NCBI GenBank assembly: GCA_037042185.1
Contig: JAXQJY010000023.1
Span: 868,001 to 932,000 of the forward strand
Length of the DNA stretch: 64,000 bases
Direction of reading: 5' to 3'
DNA from: Sordariomycetes sp. S80-01Y
Lineage: Eukaryota; Ascomycota; Sordariomycetes
The position numbers and the translations under genes are program-made. Each line of letters opens with the position of its first letter. Position 1 is the stretch's first letter. The notes below the pieces were generated by a model, which was given only the letters and a program-made list of their open reading frames with translations, had not been told where the DNA came from and did not search any database. Below are positions 11,260 to 22,892 of this stretch, piece after piece.

Positions 11260-11674
11260 GACTTTTGACGGATGCTTTACAGTTGCGACGGCGACGGACG
11301 CGTAGCGGGGCGGGTTACTTTGGGGCGGACAATGGGCGCTTGGGGTTCGTTACGACTTGCACGAGACGATGATACTCTTTTTCTACTTTTCCCACCACAA
11401 GATACCTGCTATTAATTGGAAAAATACGCTGTTTCTCGCGCTCTGACCTCGAAAATTAGTATCCATCTTCAGGCACCGCACATTTTTTGATGCCGTCATG
11501 GTGGATATGCACTTACCACATATGGCATCGCTTAACGCGACTTCATCCCACTCACGCGTCTGCTTGACCTCACCTCACTTCACCTCAACTCGCCTCGCTG
11601 AGTGAACCGCCGGTACGCCGGTGTGCTTCTTTTTGCAACATCGACAGTCTGTTGCCAATGTAGTTGTAGTAAGG
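11260..11674. other. Intergenic, RAD9 promoter
   Basis: About 415 bases. Near 11569-11600 there is a pyrimidine-rich CCTCACCTCA-type tract just before the RAD9 start. A similar tract appears upstream of the CON7-type gene at 61128-61150. Confidence 0.35.
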
Positions 11675-13202
11675 ATGGCTGTTCTCAATTTCACCCTAAG
11701 CGAAGAAGGTGTCTCAGCCTTCCGCGACGCCCTCATCTGCCTCTCAAAGTTCAGCGACGACGTCTCCTTCGAAGCCCGCCGCGACACCTTCGCCCTCACC
11801 ACCCTCAACACCTCCAAGAGCGCATACGCCTCCTTCAAGTTCCAAACAAACAAGTTCTTCTCCCGGTACACATACTCCGGTCCGAGGGAGCGCTTCTACT
11901 GCACGCTCTACATCCGCGCCCTCATCTCCCTGTTCAGGTCCCGCACATCCAACGATGCCGCCCCCGGCCCGAGGGACGCCACCGAGAAGACAACCCTGAT
12001 TGAGAAGTGCGATGTGGCCATAGAGGATGGCGAGGGCGTGAGCAGCAGGTTCATCGCGAGAATCGTGTTTCGGAACGGCTTGACAAGTACGCATCGGCTG
12101 CCGTTTGAAAGTAGCGTGCCGGTACACGCCAAATTCGACAGGGCGCAAGCTCCCCATCAGTGGAGGATCGCGAGCAGGACATTGAGGCAGTTGATGGATC
12201 ACTTCGGACCGGGAATTGAATTGCTTGACATCAATACGGACGGCGATCACGTCAACTTTACATGCTTCTCTGAGAAGACGGTCGCAGAGGATGGTACGTC
12301 TTTTAATTGCCACCCCTGATTTTCATGTGCTAGGATTTATGCATGAGTTGAAGCTGACGGGTCTAGCGGTTCTAAAGAAGCCCCTTCAAACCTCCATTGC
12401 GGTTGAAGTAGACGAGTTCGATGACATCGACGTCGAGGACAAACTCCACATAGTCATCTCCGTCAAAGACTTCCGCGCCATCATCAACCACGCCGGCAAC
12501 ACGGGCACCGAGCTCTCGGCGCGCTACTCCCTGCCCGCGCGGCCCATCCAGCTCACCTACGCCAGTGACGCCATGGCCTGCGAATTTCTCATCATGACGG
12601 TCGGCGAGCGCGGGACGAACACCGGGCAACGGACTAAGAAGGGTCGCAAGTCGGGCAACGCACAGCAGAGCACCGGTCCCAGGTTAGAGGCAGCTTCTCG
12701 TAGGACGAGCATGGCGCCGAACGACGTGCAAACCCAGACGAGAGAGCAGCAGAAACCGCAGCAGATGCCGCCGCCGGTGTCGAGGGCGAACGTACCACCT
12801 CAGCCTACGCCTCAGCCTAGTGCGAGGGCAAGCGCGAGCAGGATTGGGGCGTTTGACTTGAGGCCGACGCAGCAGGCTCCGCCGGCCACGAATCAGTCGG
12901 AGAGTTTGTTTGTGGAGGATGAGGGTTGGGAGCCTGTCCATGATCCGGATGACGAAGAGGACGATGCCCGGCTGGAATGGGATCACAGCGCCGATCCGGT
13001 AAGTGGCCTTGATCGTGTGAGTGCGGAAAAGGGGCTAATTTGCAAGAATCCCTCTGGCTTCCGCATGAGCCGCGCAGAAGAACAGAGACAGCCCGAGGGC
13101 GCCGACATACAGCTTCGCCCCGAAGCCAACCCTGATTCGCAGTTCCTCGAGCCGACGCAGCGCCTCTCGGACGTGGCGAACCTCGCCCTCTTCCCCGATT
13201 AA
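11675..13202 (+). CDS. rad9: DNA-damage checkpoint clamp subunit Rad9
   Basis: Rad9 is the subunit of the Rad9-Hus1-Rad1 (9-1-1) ring loaded at DNA damage to activate the ATR/Mec1 checkpoint in the nucleus. Exons are 11675-12293, 12367-12998 and 13047-13202, giving 468 aa. The N-terminal two-thirds is the PCNA-like fold, opening MAVLNFTLSEEGVSAFRDAL with KFSDDVSFEARRD, and RFYCTLYIRALISLF matches the Rad9 core. The second lobe includes KKPLQTSIAVEVDEFDD. The C-terminal tail is disordered, Pro/Gln/Ser-rich and acidic, as expected for the phosphorylated Rad9 tail. The second intron (48 nt, gtaagt..gctaat..caag) is a multiple of three without stops, so an unspliced 484-aa form is also possible. 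It converges with the RCC1 gene, the stops being 64 bases apart. Confidence 0.87.
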
Positions 13203-13266
13203 TTCCTCTCACGGTATCCCAACATCCACTTGTACCACCGTCTTTTCTTGGGGCCGAATAGGCACT

Positions 13267-14355
13267 TCAGCCATCCAGTGTAACACACACCCACGAGGTA
13301 GCACAGCCCGCGCCGATAGAATCGATAGACGCATCCTTCGGTATGAATTTCGACGAAGCAATGACATTCCACCTACCCTTCACATCATTGTTCTCGACTT
13401 GAGGTCCGCAGTTACCGTGCTCGCCCCATCCCCACGTAAGGACATCGCCTTCTTCCGACAGGGCAAGAACGTGTTCACTGCCAGCCGCTATGCTTCTGAT
13501 AGCCGGTAGATTTTGAGGAGCTAGTTGTCCGTGATCGCTGCGGCCCCAGTTCTCGATCTGGCCGCCCTGGGTGAGCATGTAGAAGCTGCCCCAGGCGGCA
13601 CCGACATCCTTCCAGGGCGGTGCAGTAGAGGGTGCATCCGAGAGTAAGGAGTGCTTGTCTGCGCCCAGCACTTTCAATTTACCGCTCTCCGGGTCGCCAA
13701 AGAGGCAGGTCGCTTCCTTGGCGCACACCGCCCTTCGTACTGGAAAGTCAACACCTTCAACCTTCCTCGGAGCAGAAACGACGCCGGACTCCCCTCCAAT
13801 TTGACCCTTTCGACAGTTGCCCCAGCCATAGGCCTCGCCATTGCTCAAAACAGCCACCACATGGCCCATGCAGGCATGTAGGTCCACGATCTCGGTTCCT
13901 TGAGGCGGGAAGTCTTTGACCCTCGTAGCAGTCGGTGTCCTCACCATAAGCTCCCCAGCTCCGAGCTCGCCTTTCTGTCCGACTCCCAGAGTATACAGCT
14001 CCGTCTTCCTGCCTTGACTATCCTTCGCCACCAGGATTGAAGCTTCCCAAGTCGCAGCTATCAGGGCCACTTCACCGACTTTCTCCTGTCCATCCTTCGT
14101 CAGCTTGGCTGGCAGGAAGACTGGTGCGGATGAGGTGGGCCCGATGCCGCAAGCTCCGCTGGAAGAGTCGCCGCTCCAAGCTATTGAGCCGTCCTTGAAG
14201 AGAACAAGGGTGTGGTTACCACCGGCAGCTATTTTGGCGACCTGCGAGTCGGGTTGGGAGTGGAATGTGGCGGGCCTAGGAACAGAGACGTCTTCTTTGT
14301 GTTGAAGGCCAAGTTGGCCAGAGCCGTTCGAGCCGAGGGCAAATACCGTCTGCAT
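13267..14355 (-). CDS. RCC1-repeat beta-propeller, ATS1/KTI13-like
   Basis: A single exon encodes 362 aa. RCC1-type blades recur: FALGSNGSGQLGL at the start, then AAGGNHTLVLFKDGSIAWSG, YTLGVGQKGELGAGE, AYGWGNCRKGQIGG, ENWGRSDHGQLAP and LTWGWGEHGNCG. The compact size and lack of other domains fit yeast Ats1/Kti13, a partner of Kti11/Dph3 in tRNA wobble-uridine and diphthamide modification, better than a nuclear Ran exchange factor. The start is the ATG immediately before the first blade; nothing upstream in frame offers a better one. The blade family is certain, the orthology probable. Confidence 0.8.
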   Translation of the reverse strand: MQTVFALGSNGSGQLGLQHKEDVSVPRPATFHSQPDSQVAKIAAGGNHTLVLFKDGSIAWSGDSSSGACGIGPTSSAPVFLPAKLTKDGQEKVGEVALIAATWEASILVAKDSQGRKTELYTLGVGQKGELGAGELMVRTPTATRVKDFPPQGTEIVDLHACMGHVVAVLSNGEAYGWGNCRKGQIGGESGVVSAPRKVEGVDFPVRRAVCAKEATCLFGDPESGKLKVLGADKHSLLSDAPSTAPPWKDVGAAWGSFYMLTQGGQIENWGRSDHGQLAPQNLPAIRSIAAGSEHVLALSEEGDVLTWGWGEHGNCGPQVENNDVKGRWNVIASSKFIPKDASIDSIGAGCATSWVCVTLDG

Positions 14356-14749
14356 GTTGCTCTGACAATAGAAATCCAACAGATTCAATTTTGCAAGGTG
14401 CTCGCACTAAAATGCTTGAAGTGACAACAAAGTCGATGAGATGCGGATGAACGTGCTACTTACGTCGGATATGCAAGTATTGGGAGCTGGTCGACGCCCC
14501 ACTCAAATGCTATGCTGTTATCCGAGCCCAATCAACCTCGCACAAAATTTCCTTCTTCAAAGCTCACTCGCGACCTCCACCTCTGACCTTCACCAACAAA
14601 GCTCCAAGGACTGTTTCCTCGCTCGACCAGCCGCGACGGAAGCTCCTGTGAGCATGTGAGTGCGTCGCTACCCTCTGCTTCGATTCAAGCAGCGCGCGCA
14701 CCTCAACACCAGAACCCAAGCTGTCGGTACTTGCGGATAACCCGTCGCA
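14356..14749. other. Divergent promoter between RCC1-like gene and prephenate dehydrogenase
   Basis: About 390 bases separating two divergent genes. It contains pyrimidine-rich leader sequence toward the prephenate dehydrogenase ATG. I see no gene in it. Confidence 0.4.
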
Positions 14750-16582
14750 ATGGCCTCCAACGACTTTGTCATCCCCGCCGGGATGGAGAACTTCGTCGTC
14801 GGGCTCATTGGCATGGGCGACATGGGCAAGATGTACGCCGAGAGGCTATCTGCCGCCGGATGGAGGTGAGTTGTGTCTGCACTTTGCTCGGTGCCATCTC
14901 CATCCTCTCTGCAATCGGTAAGTCAAGCTTTTCCTTCCCACCCCCGTCCAACATTCAACCTGCCCTTTGGCTCGCCTTCGGGCTTCGATGATGACTAGAG
15001 CGCATTTGGCTCGAGTATGGCCCGAGGCCGTCTGGTGTCCGTTCCGGCTGCCAGACTCCGTCTCGGGTTATCACTGATGTAAACGCTTGCTACCTTACTT
15101 TTTATCTTTGTCTGAGAAAACACACAATCCCTCATTTTTGCTTCATCGTTTTTGGGGGACCAAAGCTAACCGGCTTCAAGTAGTTTGCATCTCAATCGAG
15201 CCGCCCCTGACGCACGACAGTATCAAAGCCTGCGACCGTGAAGACAAGTACCAAATCCTCAAGGAGGAATACGCCCATAATGTACGACGAGCGTCCAAGC
15301 CCTCGATTTTCTCGTTTCGCGATGCTGTAGTTGAACCCCAGGCTAAGTTCGGTGTGTCCGTAGCCCAAAATAGAAATCTGCCTCAACGGCCATCTTGTCT
15401 CCCGCGCAAGCGACTACATCATCTACTCCGTCGAAGCCGCCGTCATTGATCGTGTGATTGCCCAGTACGGTCCCTGTGCGTCTCCCATCTACTCCCCCCA
15501 AACGCGCCATGTAACATGGTATCTAACTAGATGTAGCTACAAAGCTCGATGCTATTGTCGGCGGACAGACTTCATGCAAAGACCCAGAGATCAAGGCCTT
15601 TGAACGCCACCTCCCCCCTGACGTCCACATCATATCTTGCCACTCCCTCCACGGTCCAACCGTCGACCCGCAAGGCCAGCCTCTGGTCTTGATCCAGCAT
15701 CGCGCACCAGACTCGGCCCTCCGCAAGATCGAGGCCGTGCTCTCCTGCCTCAAGAGCCGCTTCGTGTACCTGTCTGCCATCGAACATGACCGCATCACGG
15801 CAGATACACAGGCTGTCACGCACGCTGCGTTCCTCTCCATGGGCAAAGCCTGGCACGCCAACACGCAGTTCCCCTGGGAGATGACGCGCTATGTCGGCGG
15901 GATAGAAAACGTCAAGGTGAACACCATGCTGCGTATCTACTCCCAGAAGTGGCACGTCTACGCCGGCCTGGCCATCCTCAACCCGGAAGCGAAGCAGCAG
16001 ATCGCGCAGTACGCCACCTCCGTGACGGAACTCTACAAGCTCATGCTCGAAGGCAACCTTCCCGCCTTGAGAGAACGCATGTTCCTCGCCCGTGACAAAG
16101 TCTTCGGCCCGTCCTTTACATGGGGCTCCCGTCCCCTCCTCCAACCCGCGGTGCTCTCCTCCTTCTCCCTGGGCACCCCGACCGACGACCACTCCCCGCG
16201 CCGGAACAACCACCTGAGCCTCCTGGCCATGGTGGACTGCTGGGCCGCGCTCAACATCGTCCCGTACGACCACATGATCTGCTCCACGCCCCTCTTCCGC
16301 CTGCGCCTCGGCGTCACGGAGCACCTGTTCGGCGACAGGGAGATGCTCGAGGAGACGCTGCGCATCGCCACCGAGGACCTGACGTACCGCTCCGACGATC
16401 TCGAGTTCACCTTTGCGGCGCGCGCGTGGGCCGACTGCGTCGCCATGGGCCACTTTGAGACGTACGAGAGGAGGTTTGTCAGCACGCAGAAGTTCTTCGA
16501 GCCGCGTTTCGAGGAGGCCAAAATTGTGGGCAACCAGATGATGAAGATGGTGATGGAGGGGGTCAAGACGGAGCAGAAATGA
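14750..16582 (+). CDS. TYR1: Prephenate dehydrogenase (tyrosine biosynthesis)
   Basis: Oxidative decarboxylation of prephenate to 4-hydroxyphenylpyruvate with NADP, the penultimate step to tyrosine, in the cytosol. Exons are 14750-14865, 15221-15281, 15364-15475 and 15537-16582, giving 444 aa, the usual fungal length. GLIGMGDMGKMYAERL is the dinucleotide-binding turn. LNGHLVSRASDYIIYSVEA, DAIVGGQTSCKDPE and the SCHSLHGP histidine motif follow. The C-terminal helical part contains ITADTQAVTHAAFLSMGKAW and YVGGIENVKVN. Intron 1 is unusually long (355 nt) for this window. Introns 2 and 3 are 82 and 61 nt. Each junction restores family-consistent sequence (for example GW/SIKACDRED), so the model is well supported apart from the large first intron, which might hide alternative splicing. 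Confidence 0.9.
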
Positions 16583-16906
16583 GGCTCACCGTCAGACGGC
16601 TTTTAGAGATGATCTGCGGCTGAGAAGGGGGCAGAGAGTGTGTAGATCAGAGTGTACAAGGTTGACTGTTCCGTTGCCCAGACCCGATCAAAGATATCAT
16701 GAGGGACGAAGCAGATGACGAAGAATGGAAATGAAGATTGATTCAGACAAGCATACAATCCAGCAAGACTCCGTTTGGGTATCCTACACATCCTACAGTG
16801 TCTTACATTACTCAAACCAACGCATTCGCCCTGCAATCCAGACGTCCCAACCCTGCAAGCAACCTCTACACACGCACCTGCCCTTGACACTTATACATGG
16901 AATCAT
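16583..16906. other. Convergent 3' ends, no gene seen
   Basis: About 320 bases between the stop codons of prephenate dehydrogenase and the minus-strand Cys-rich gene. It is presumably overlapping 3' UTR and terminator sequence. Confidence 0.35.
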
Positions 16907-18374
16907 CTACACTTGCATCACCACGTCGGGGACTCCGAGCTCAACGCTCTCCTCTAAAACCGCCACGCCGTCTTGGACTTCCAACGGCTCGGGCCGAAAC
17001 AGGCCTTCTTGCTCTTCATGTTGCATCATCGGCGACTTGTGGTCGAAAAAGTACGTCTCTTCGTCTGCATCGGGCAGGATCATGGGCGTGCCGCATGCAG
17101 CAGCGAAGGATTGCTCGTCGAAGGGGAGGGTGAGGCCGACGTCGTACTCGGCTTCATCGAGATAGGGGATGTGCTCCGATGATCCTGACTGCGCGAGCTT
17201 GTCAAGGGCGTTCGAAGTCGGGACCGAAGACATCACCTGGATTCGAACGCCGTGGTTTAGCTTCAGAGAGTTCGAGCTTCGGCCGTTGGAAATGCTCTTC
17301 TCTGCGGCCAGACCGACTGCATGTGTGCTGATGGAAACATCCTTGCCATACGGGCTGGGAGATGGGGGAGGAGTCCATGGTGGGCGCACAGAGTAGCCCT
17401 GGTTGTGGACTACATCCGTCTCGGCGAAGGCTGCCAGATTTTCAACTCGGGGAGAGTGTTTGAGAGTGCTGGGCTTCGTCTGCGGTGACTTGGTCACGGC
17501 AGGAGTCACTTCAGCCCTCGCGTCGCTTTGTCTGTCCATCATGGCATTAGCCTGAGCGATCTGATTGTCGAGCATTGCCAGTATGCTTGTAGCAGAGCTA
17601 GACGTAGCAGAGTAGTCATGGAGACAGGCCGAGTGACGGTTCTGTTTAAGTCAGCAACTATTCGCTCCCACTTGGCGTCAGGGACCAGAGGACTTACGGC
17701 TGTGGCCTCCCGATCCCCGATAGTCCTCAAAATATCCGCATCAACAACCGGCCTGTACCCCATCACGTGGAATCCATATCCCACCGCTGCCGTCGGCGCA
17801 ATATCCCCACCTAGCACCCCATCCAAACTCAACCACGTTCGGTCGGCGGCTCCAGGGCGACACCTCGGGCATATTGTGTACTCGCAAGGCTTCGTATGGT
17901 TTGTCAGCCAGGGGCTGTGCTCTACCGTGAAGTCTGTGAGAGGGTCGCACACCATCTCTCCGCAGTTGTTCTCAAAGCCATGGTGGAGGACGGCAGATTC
18001 TATGTCCTGTTTTGCTGTTCTCTGAACATCCTCTCGTTGAATGAGAATGGCTTTGAGCTTTTCCGGAGTGTAAGAAGTTAGCTGGGCAAGGCTGACCTCA
18101 TCGAAGAAGGACAGCTCGTGGTAACGGGCTTTGGGGCCGCGTTTGCGTTCTTTCAGATGGACAGTCATCTCTCTGCCTACCTCATCAAACGTCGGCTGTA
18201 TCTGGTCAGTCTGTCTCCTCTGCATGTCCACGGGACGTCACCTACATTGCAGCCGCTGTCAATGGCGTGTTCAATCGCATCCTCCTGATCCTGAGTGCAG
18301 CGGTAAACCCAGCCAAAGCTCCCCGGTCGGCGGCAGTTATCGCAGCTGAGTTCGAAGCCGTAGAGGCGCGTCAT
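16907..18374 (-). CDS. Conserved fungal Cys-rich protein of unknown function
   Basis: Exons 18374-18246, 18195-17698 and 17641-16907 give 453 aa. The N-terminus has a zinc-ribbon-like pair, ELSCDNCRRPGSFGWVYRC. A second pair follows in CEYTICPRCRPGAADRTW, then SLDGVLGGDIAPTAAVGYGF. This C-x2-C...C-x2-C layout with the PTAAVG block recurs in uncharacterised Pezizomycotina proteins that I recognise only as a family. The C-terminal third is low complexity and disordered (Ser, Pro, Gln). The start was taken at the ATG with ACC before it, directly ahead of the first Cys block. An in-frame ATG at 18467 would add 31 residues. Zinc binding is inference and the role unknown. Confidence 0.68.
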
Positions 18375-20286
18375 GGTCAGATGTGTGCATTGTGGTCGGA
18401 AACGAGGGACGAGGCGGCTGGCGGGCGAGAGGGCTGTTGAGCCCGGCATGCCGCTATTTCTGGACATTGCAGGAAACAAGCGCCAGTTCTGATATTATTG
18501 CCTGGAGATAATACTGGAAGAGTCGTATGTGGCAAGCTCGATTCGTGGTCGCAGGCCCCGGTCCGTAGCAAGGTTCGCGATGCCCAGGAGTGCCGCGACT
18601 CAGGATGTCCGAAAGAACGGAAGTCTTTGTGATCGTTGGGATGATCCCCTTGGAGAAGGATTTGAGGGTGAGGAGTGGCACGTCACTTGGCCCGGTGTGT
18701 GGTTGCGGAGTGTGGGTGCTGATGTTACTGTTAAAGGGGGAGTGCAGACGAGGTGAGGTTGCCGTGAAGAGTCAACAATGGTCGCAACTGCCACTGCACC
18801 TCCTCCTGCGATAGCCGTAGCTCTGATCAACTTCTTTCAAATTTTGAACATCGCGGTTTTTTCCACAGCTCTTCGAATTTTCTCCAATGACCAGCTCACG
18901 AGTTCCTGTACAGCTGGCGCATCACAATGTCCAAGCTTGGGTAGCTGCCCCTTTTTGCTGCTTCAGACTCTGGCCCTGCCGCCTTCGTTCTCCACAGCAT
19001 ATGGTCCACTACTGTAGTATGCGGTTACTTTGAGTTCTTATCCCAAGATTGACAGTCATTTCTCCAGCGCAAAGTGACTTAATCCGGTCGCAGTTGTTGA
19101 CATTCCAGCTCTATGTCAAGACTTGATAACGCCCATCGCCCTCTAGAATGATCTGAATTGAAGGAGCCCCACGTAGCTTTAGGCTGAGACTTTGTTTGCT
19201 GACAGATCCATCAGAAAATATACTCATTATTTTGATTCTGTAGAAATCTTGTGTCAATCAGTTGTGGCTGCTGTATTGCCTGGTGAAACTCTAAGCTGCT
19301 GACCGGTGGCCAACTGTCATTACCCCTTTCTGCTACCCTAAGCCTCCGCTCCTCTTTCTGGATTCTTCACGCGGTGTCATCGATACATAGCTTTAGGGAC
19401 TAGATTCATGGTCGTTGACTCATTTATTTCACCAGCGTCGCGAAACACGCCGGTATGCCCACAGTTAGTGGTTTTATCCAGCTGCTGTGTGTCGTTGTTT
19501 GGTCGATGGATTGGCCAATGAAGCTTAGGGGCCAGCAGGCCCAACGTTTGAACTGCACAATAAATGTCATGACTTTATTAGTACTTTTGGAGTCTCTCAA
19601 GCATGGCAATATCTTTGACAGCTCAACAGCTCGACGGTTTGCCCCATGTGGTGCTGTTCGATCCAATCTCCGATGCTTACGGTTTGTTGACATCCACCTG
19701 CCGTCGCCGGGAGCCGGCCGAGGTCGTGAAGGAAAAGGTGGCTGGAGCCCGCCGAGTGAGGCGGAAAGTGTGGCTGGCCGTTGCTGGGAAAACAAACCTC
19801 GGCCTGATTGCGTGGAGCCGACCAATCGCGTGGCGTCTAAGACTCCTGGTCTCAGCGCCAACCTCCGCCCCGTCGGTCGCGACCATCCACGTCCGCGTCA
19901 GGTCTCGGTCCCTCCATTCCAACCCAGGCGACCCAGCATTTCTCCTCCATCATCCTCCCCCGCGAAAGACGTCACCCACGAGACGACTGCGACGACCGAC
20001 GACGGTTGATACCAGGACTCGGTCAGTGCTTCCCCTTCCCATCCCATCCGACCTCACCGCCTGCGGCCCAACAGCGAGACGCATGAATGACGCCGCTGGT
20101 TGGGCTGGGGACGGGTAAACAAATCCATTGGCCGACCTGCATCGCAGATTCGTCCATTGGCCCACCTCACAATTCATCGCGACCCGATGCAAGAGCCTCA
20201 ATGTTGACGGTTTCTGACTGACGCTGCTTCAGACCGTCTTTTTACCCTCCCCGAACGACGACGACGTAACCCGCGCGCCAGCGACC
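18375..20286. other. 1.9-kb intergenic region
   Basis: Open frames of up to about 180 codons occur between 19450 and 20120, but they overlap in two frames and contain no motif I recognise. Arg/Pro-rich translations there are typical of GC-rich non-coding DNA. The right end is the leader of the Mpv17-family gene. I see no repeats or RNA genes. Confidence 0.4.
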
Positions 20287-21136
20287 ATGTCGGTCCGCTT
20301 CGAGAAGAAGACCGAGGAGGCCGTCAAGGCCGCCCAGAACGTCATGTCTGGCGCTGAAGGCGGTGCCATCCCCGGCACCTCTGGCAAGCACCCCATAGCC
20401 GCCGCCGTAGGCACTGCTCTCACCGGTGGAAAGGAGATGGCCGGCACCAAGGGCTACCTCATGGCCTACATCAAGCAGATTGAGGAGAACCCCCTGCGGA
20501 CGAAGATGCTCACGGCCGGAACCCTCGCGGGAACCCAGGAGCTGATTGCCTCTTTCTTGGCCAAGGACAGGAACAAGCACGGCAACTACTTCACCTCGCG
20601 CGTCCCCAAGATGGCCGCGTACGGTGCACTTGTCAGTGCGCCGCTGGGTCACTTCTTGATCTGGCTGTTGCAGTTGACTTTCCGTGGACGCACCAGCTTG
20701 AAGGCCAAGATCATGCAGATTGTCGTCAGCAACCTGATCGTAAGCTCCCCTTTAGCCCATCACTCGCAAACGTTGCTAACGGTCGAAGATCGCCCCTATC
20801 CAGAACAGCGTCTACCTTGTCGCCATGGCGCTCATCGCCGGCGCGCGCACCTACCACCAGGTCCGCGCCACCGTCAAGGTCGGCTTCTGGAAGGTCATGC
20901 GCGTGTCTTGGATCACCTCGCCCATCTGCCTGGCCTTTGCGCAGCAGTTCCTGCCTGACCAGCTCTGGATGCCCTTCTTCAACATTGTGTCGTTTGTGAT
21001 TGGCACATACATCAACACGGTGACCAAGAAGAAGCGCCTCGCAGCTCTGCGCAAGAAGCACTTCGGTGACAACCGCACCGGAAGCATGGGCCGCCCCGAC
21101 GATTACTCCGGTATGGGCAACAACCCCTCTTACTAA
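20287..21136 (+). CDS. Mpv17/PMP22-family organelle membrane protein
   Basis: Exons 20287-20739 and 20789-21136, with a 49-nt intron, give 266 aa. An N-terminal Gly/Ala-rich tail of about 55 residues is followed by YLMAYIKQIEENPLRTKMLTAG, the characteristic Mpv17/PMP22 opening. Four hydrophobic segments follow, including YGALVSAPLGHFLIWLLQL and FFNIVSFVIGTYINTV. A basic stretch TKKKRLAALRKKH and a polar tail end the protein. Members sit in the peroxisomal or inner mitochondrial membrane. In filamentous ascomycetes one member (WSC) organises Woronin bodies at the peroxisome. This could be that paralogue, but the sequence alone does not separate WSC from other PMP22 proteins. Confidence 0.83.
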
Positions 21137-21660
21137 GCGGTGAGATACAGTGAGGTTATGTGAAGGCGTGGGAGCTGTCATTGGGCGGTGGAGGGCAGTT
21201 TGAGGCGGAAGCTCTAAGTACATCTACGTGGGTGCTTCACGGGTGCGGCTACTGGCGAAGACGGGTGGGAAAACTTGCGTTATGCTTGGGCTGCTAATGA
21301 CTTGTCTAGAGGCTCTTTGTACAAATTAAAGCCCGGTCTTATGGTTTATGTATTTTCCTTGGTAGATAGGATCTATTGAGTCGGTGTCCAGGACATTGTG
21401 GTGTCCCGTTATTGGCTTGATGTGGCAATCTTTTGAATCGTCTGACGATCTGTGTGTGACGTATCTGATCGCCCGAGCTTCGTTGGGTCTTTGTGGTGTT
21501 TGAGAGCTTGGGTTCTGAGAGCTCTCAGCGCTCTGGCCCCTGAAGACCGCCCTTGATACTCGACGTGGTATCTGAGCGGACCGAGATGCCAACCCTGATC
21601 ATAACGATATCCCCTCTCGGACGGCGTTGGTAGACATATTGGCCTGAATACGTGATGTTT
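21137..21660. other. Convergent 3' region
   Basis: About 520 bases between the stops of the Mpv17-family gene and VPS22. It holds AT-rich terminator-like stretches near 21320-21350. I see no further gene. Confidence 0.35.
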
Positions 21661-22464
21661 TCATCCAACCTCCTCCACCACAGCCGCCCCGTCCATGTCC
21701 ACCATGAAGCTCGGACTCCAGTACTCCCACTCGCCCTTGGTCTGCTTGTCAACCCACAGCATGCCCCTTCCCATCAGGTCCTCAATGACATCTCTGCACC
21801 GCGCCCGCTCCCAGCCCAGATTATCCCTCAGCATGCCAACGCTCACGTAGCCCAGCACCTGCACCGCCTCCACGACAGCCGTCTGATCCGTGCTCAGCTC
21901 TCGAGGCACCGAGCGGACGTACTCCTTGTGTCCTATGTGGAAGACAGCGTAGGAGCCCCCCAAGGGTTGGAGGGTCTCAACCGCGCGGCGGACGTCGTCG
22001 GACGAGATCTCGGGGCTCCCCTGCATCCTCCCCTTGCCCACGCGCTCCGTGAGCTCGCTCAAGCCTATGAGACCGCCGTTCTCCCCGCGCGTCCTCCCGC
22101 AAACCTCCACCACGCGGACGGCGAGCTCAAAGTAGAAGTCATTGACGCTTCCCCCTAGCAGTTGCGCCCACAGGCCCCCTCCGCCGTCCTTGGCCCCGTC
22201 GCCCCCGCGGCTGCTCGAGGCGAGGGGGTCGACGCCGATGGCGGTGCACATGCGCGCGAACTGCGCCCGGAAGGCCGGGTCCGAGCGGATGTCCTTGGCG
22301 TGCGTCTGCGCGAACTGCTGCAGCAGCGAGCGGAAGACGGTGAGCTGCGTGCTGAGGGCCGTGGTGTTGGCGGTGCGCAGGGCGGTGCCGTGCGAGGCGA
22401 AGTGGCGGGACGTCAGGCGGGAACGGTCGAAGGCGCCGATGCCGACGCCCTTGCGGTTTGACAT
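21661..22464 (-). CDS. VPS22: ESCRT-II subunit Vps22/Snf8
   Basis: Vps22 is the core of the ESCRT-II complex, which with Vps25 and Vps36 sorts ubiquitinated cargo into multivesicular bodies on endosomes. A single exon encodes 267 aa. The protein opens RKGVGIGAFDRSR, a family signature. It continues with a helical hairpin, FRSLLQQFAQTHAKDIRSDPAFRAQF, then MCTAIGVDPLASS, DFYFELAVRVVEVC and two winged-helix domains ending VDKQTKGEWEYWSPSF. A Gly/Asp-rich insertion (about residues 85-97) separates the GVDPL block from the next helix. The length is close to yeast Snf8 (233 aa) plus this insertion. The ATG at 22464 is the only sensible start. Confidence 0.92.
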   Translation of the reverse strand: MSNRKGVGIGAFDRSRLTSRHFASHGTALRTANTTALSTQLTVFRSLLQQFAQTHAKDIRSDPAFRAQFARMCTAIGVDPLASSSRGGDGAKDGGGGLWAQLLGGSVNDFYFELAVRVVEVCGRTRGENGGLIGLSELTERVGKGRMQGSPEISSDDVRRAVETLQPLGGSYAVFHIGHKEYVRSVPRELSTDQTAVVEAVQVLGYVSVGMLRDNLGWERARCRDVIEDLMGRGMLWVDKQTKGEWEYWSPSFMVDMDGAAVVEEVG

Positions 22465-22892
22465 TGTGTATGGTTACAGCACTGGGGCGGAGGTTGATAC
22501 AGGTGGTGGAAGGGGATTTGGCAAGTGAGATGTATGGGTGAGGTTGGATGAGGTGGGATGACGATGGTGGGGCATGACTTAGACGGATCAGAACTCACGG
22601 CCACCGTTGACATCACCAGCAACATCCGATAATAACCATTTCCATAATCGCAATCGCAATCAGGGAAAGCACATTGAAAGCACCTGTAAGTAATCAATTA
22701 TCAGATGTCTAAACGTCTCGCGCCGTGCGCTGCCAAATGAACTGAATAGAGTGGTGAGAGTCCCAGATCACCACGAACCCCCGAGCATGCCTTTCTATCA
22801 AGGGGTCATTTCATCACGTCGTTATCCTCCTTTCGTGTGTCTACGACCGCTGTGCCACGTGCTGAAGAGGGCGGCAGTCATCTCCGTCAACT
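22465..22892. other. Intergenic between VPS22 promoter and DnaJ 3' end
   Basis: About 430 bases between two minus-strand genes. It should hold the DnaJ terminator and VPS22 promoter. I see no gene in it. Confidence 0.35.

Noticed and set aside
19455-20118. Two overlapping 170-180-codon frames before the Mpv17-family gene
   Set aside because: Arg/Pro/Ser-rich translations in two frames of GC-rich DNA, no domain and no splice links; treated as promoter and leader sequence.
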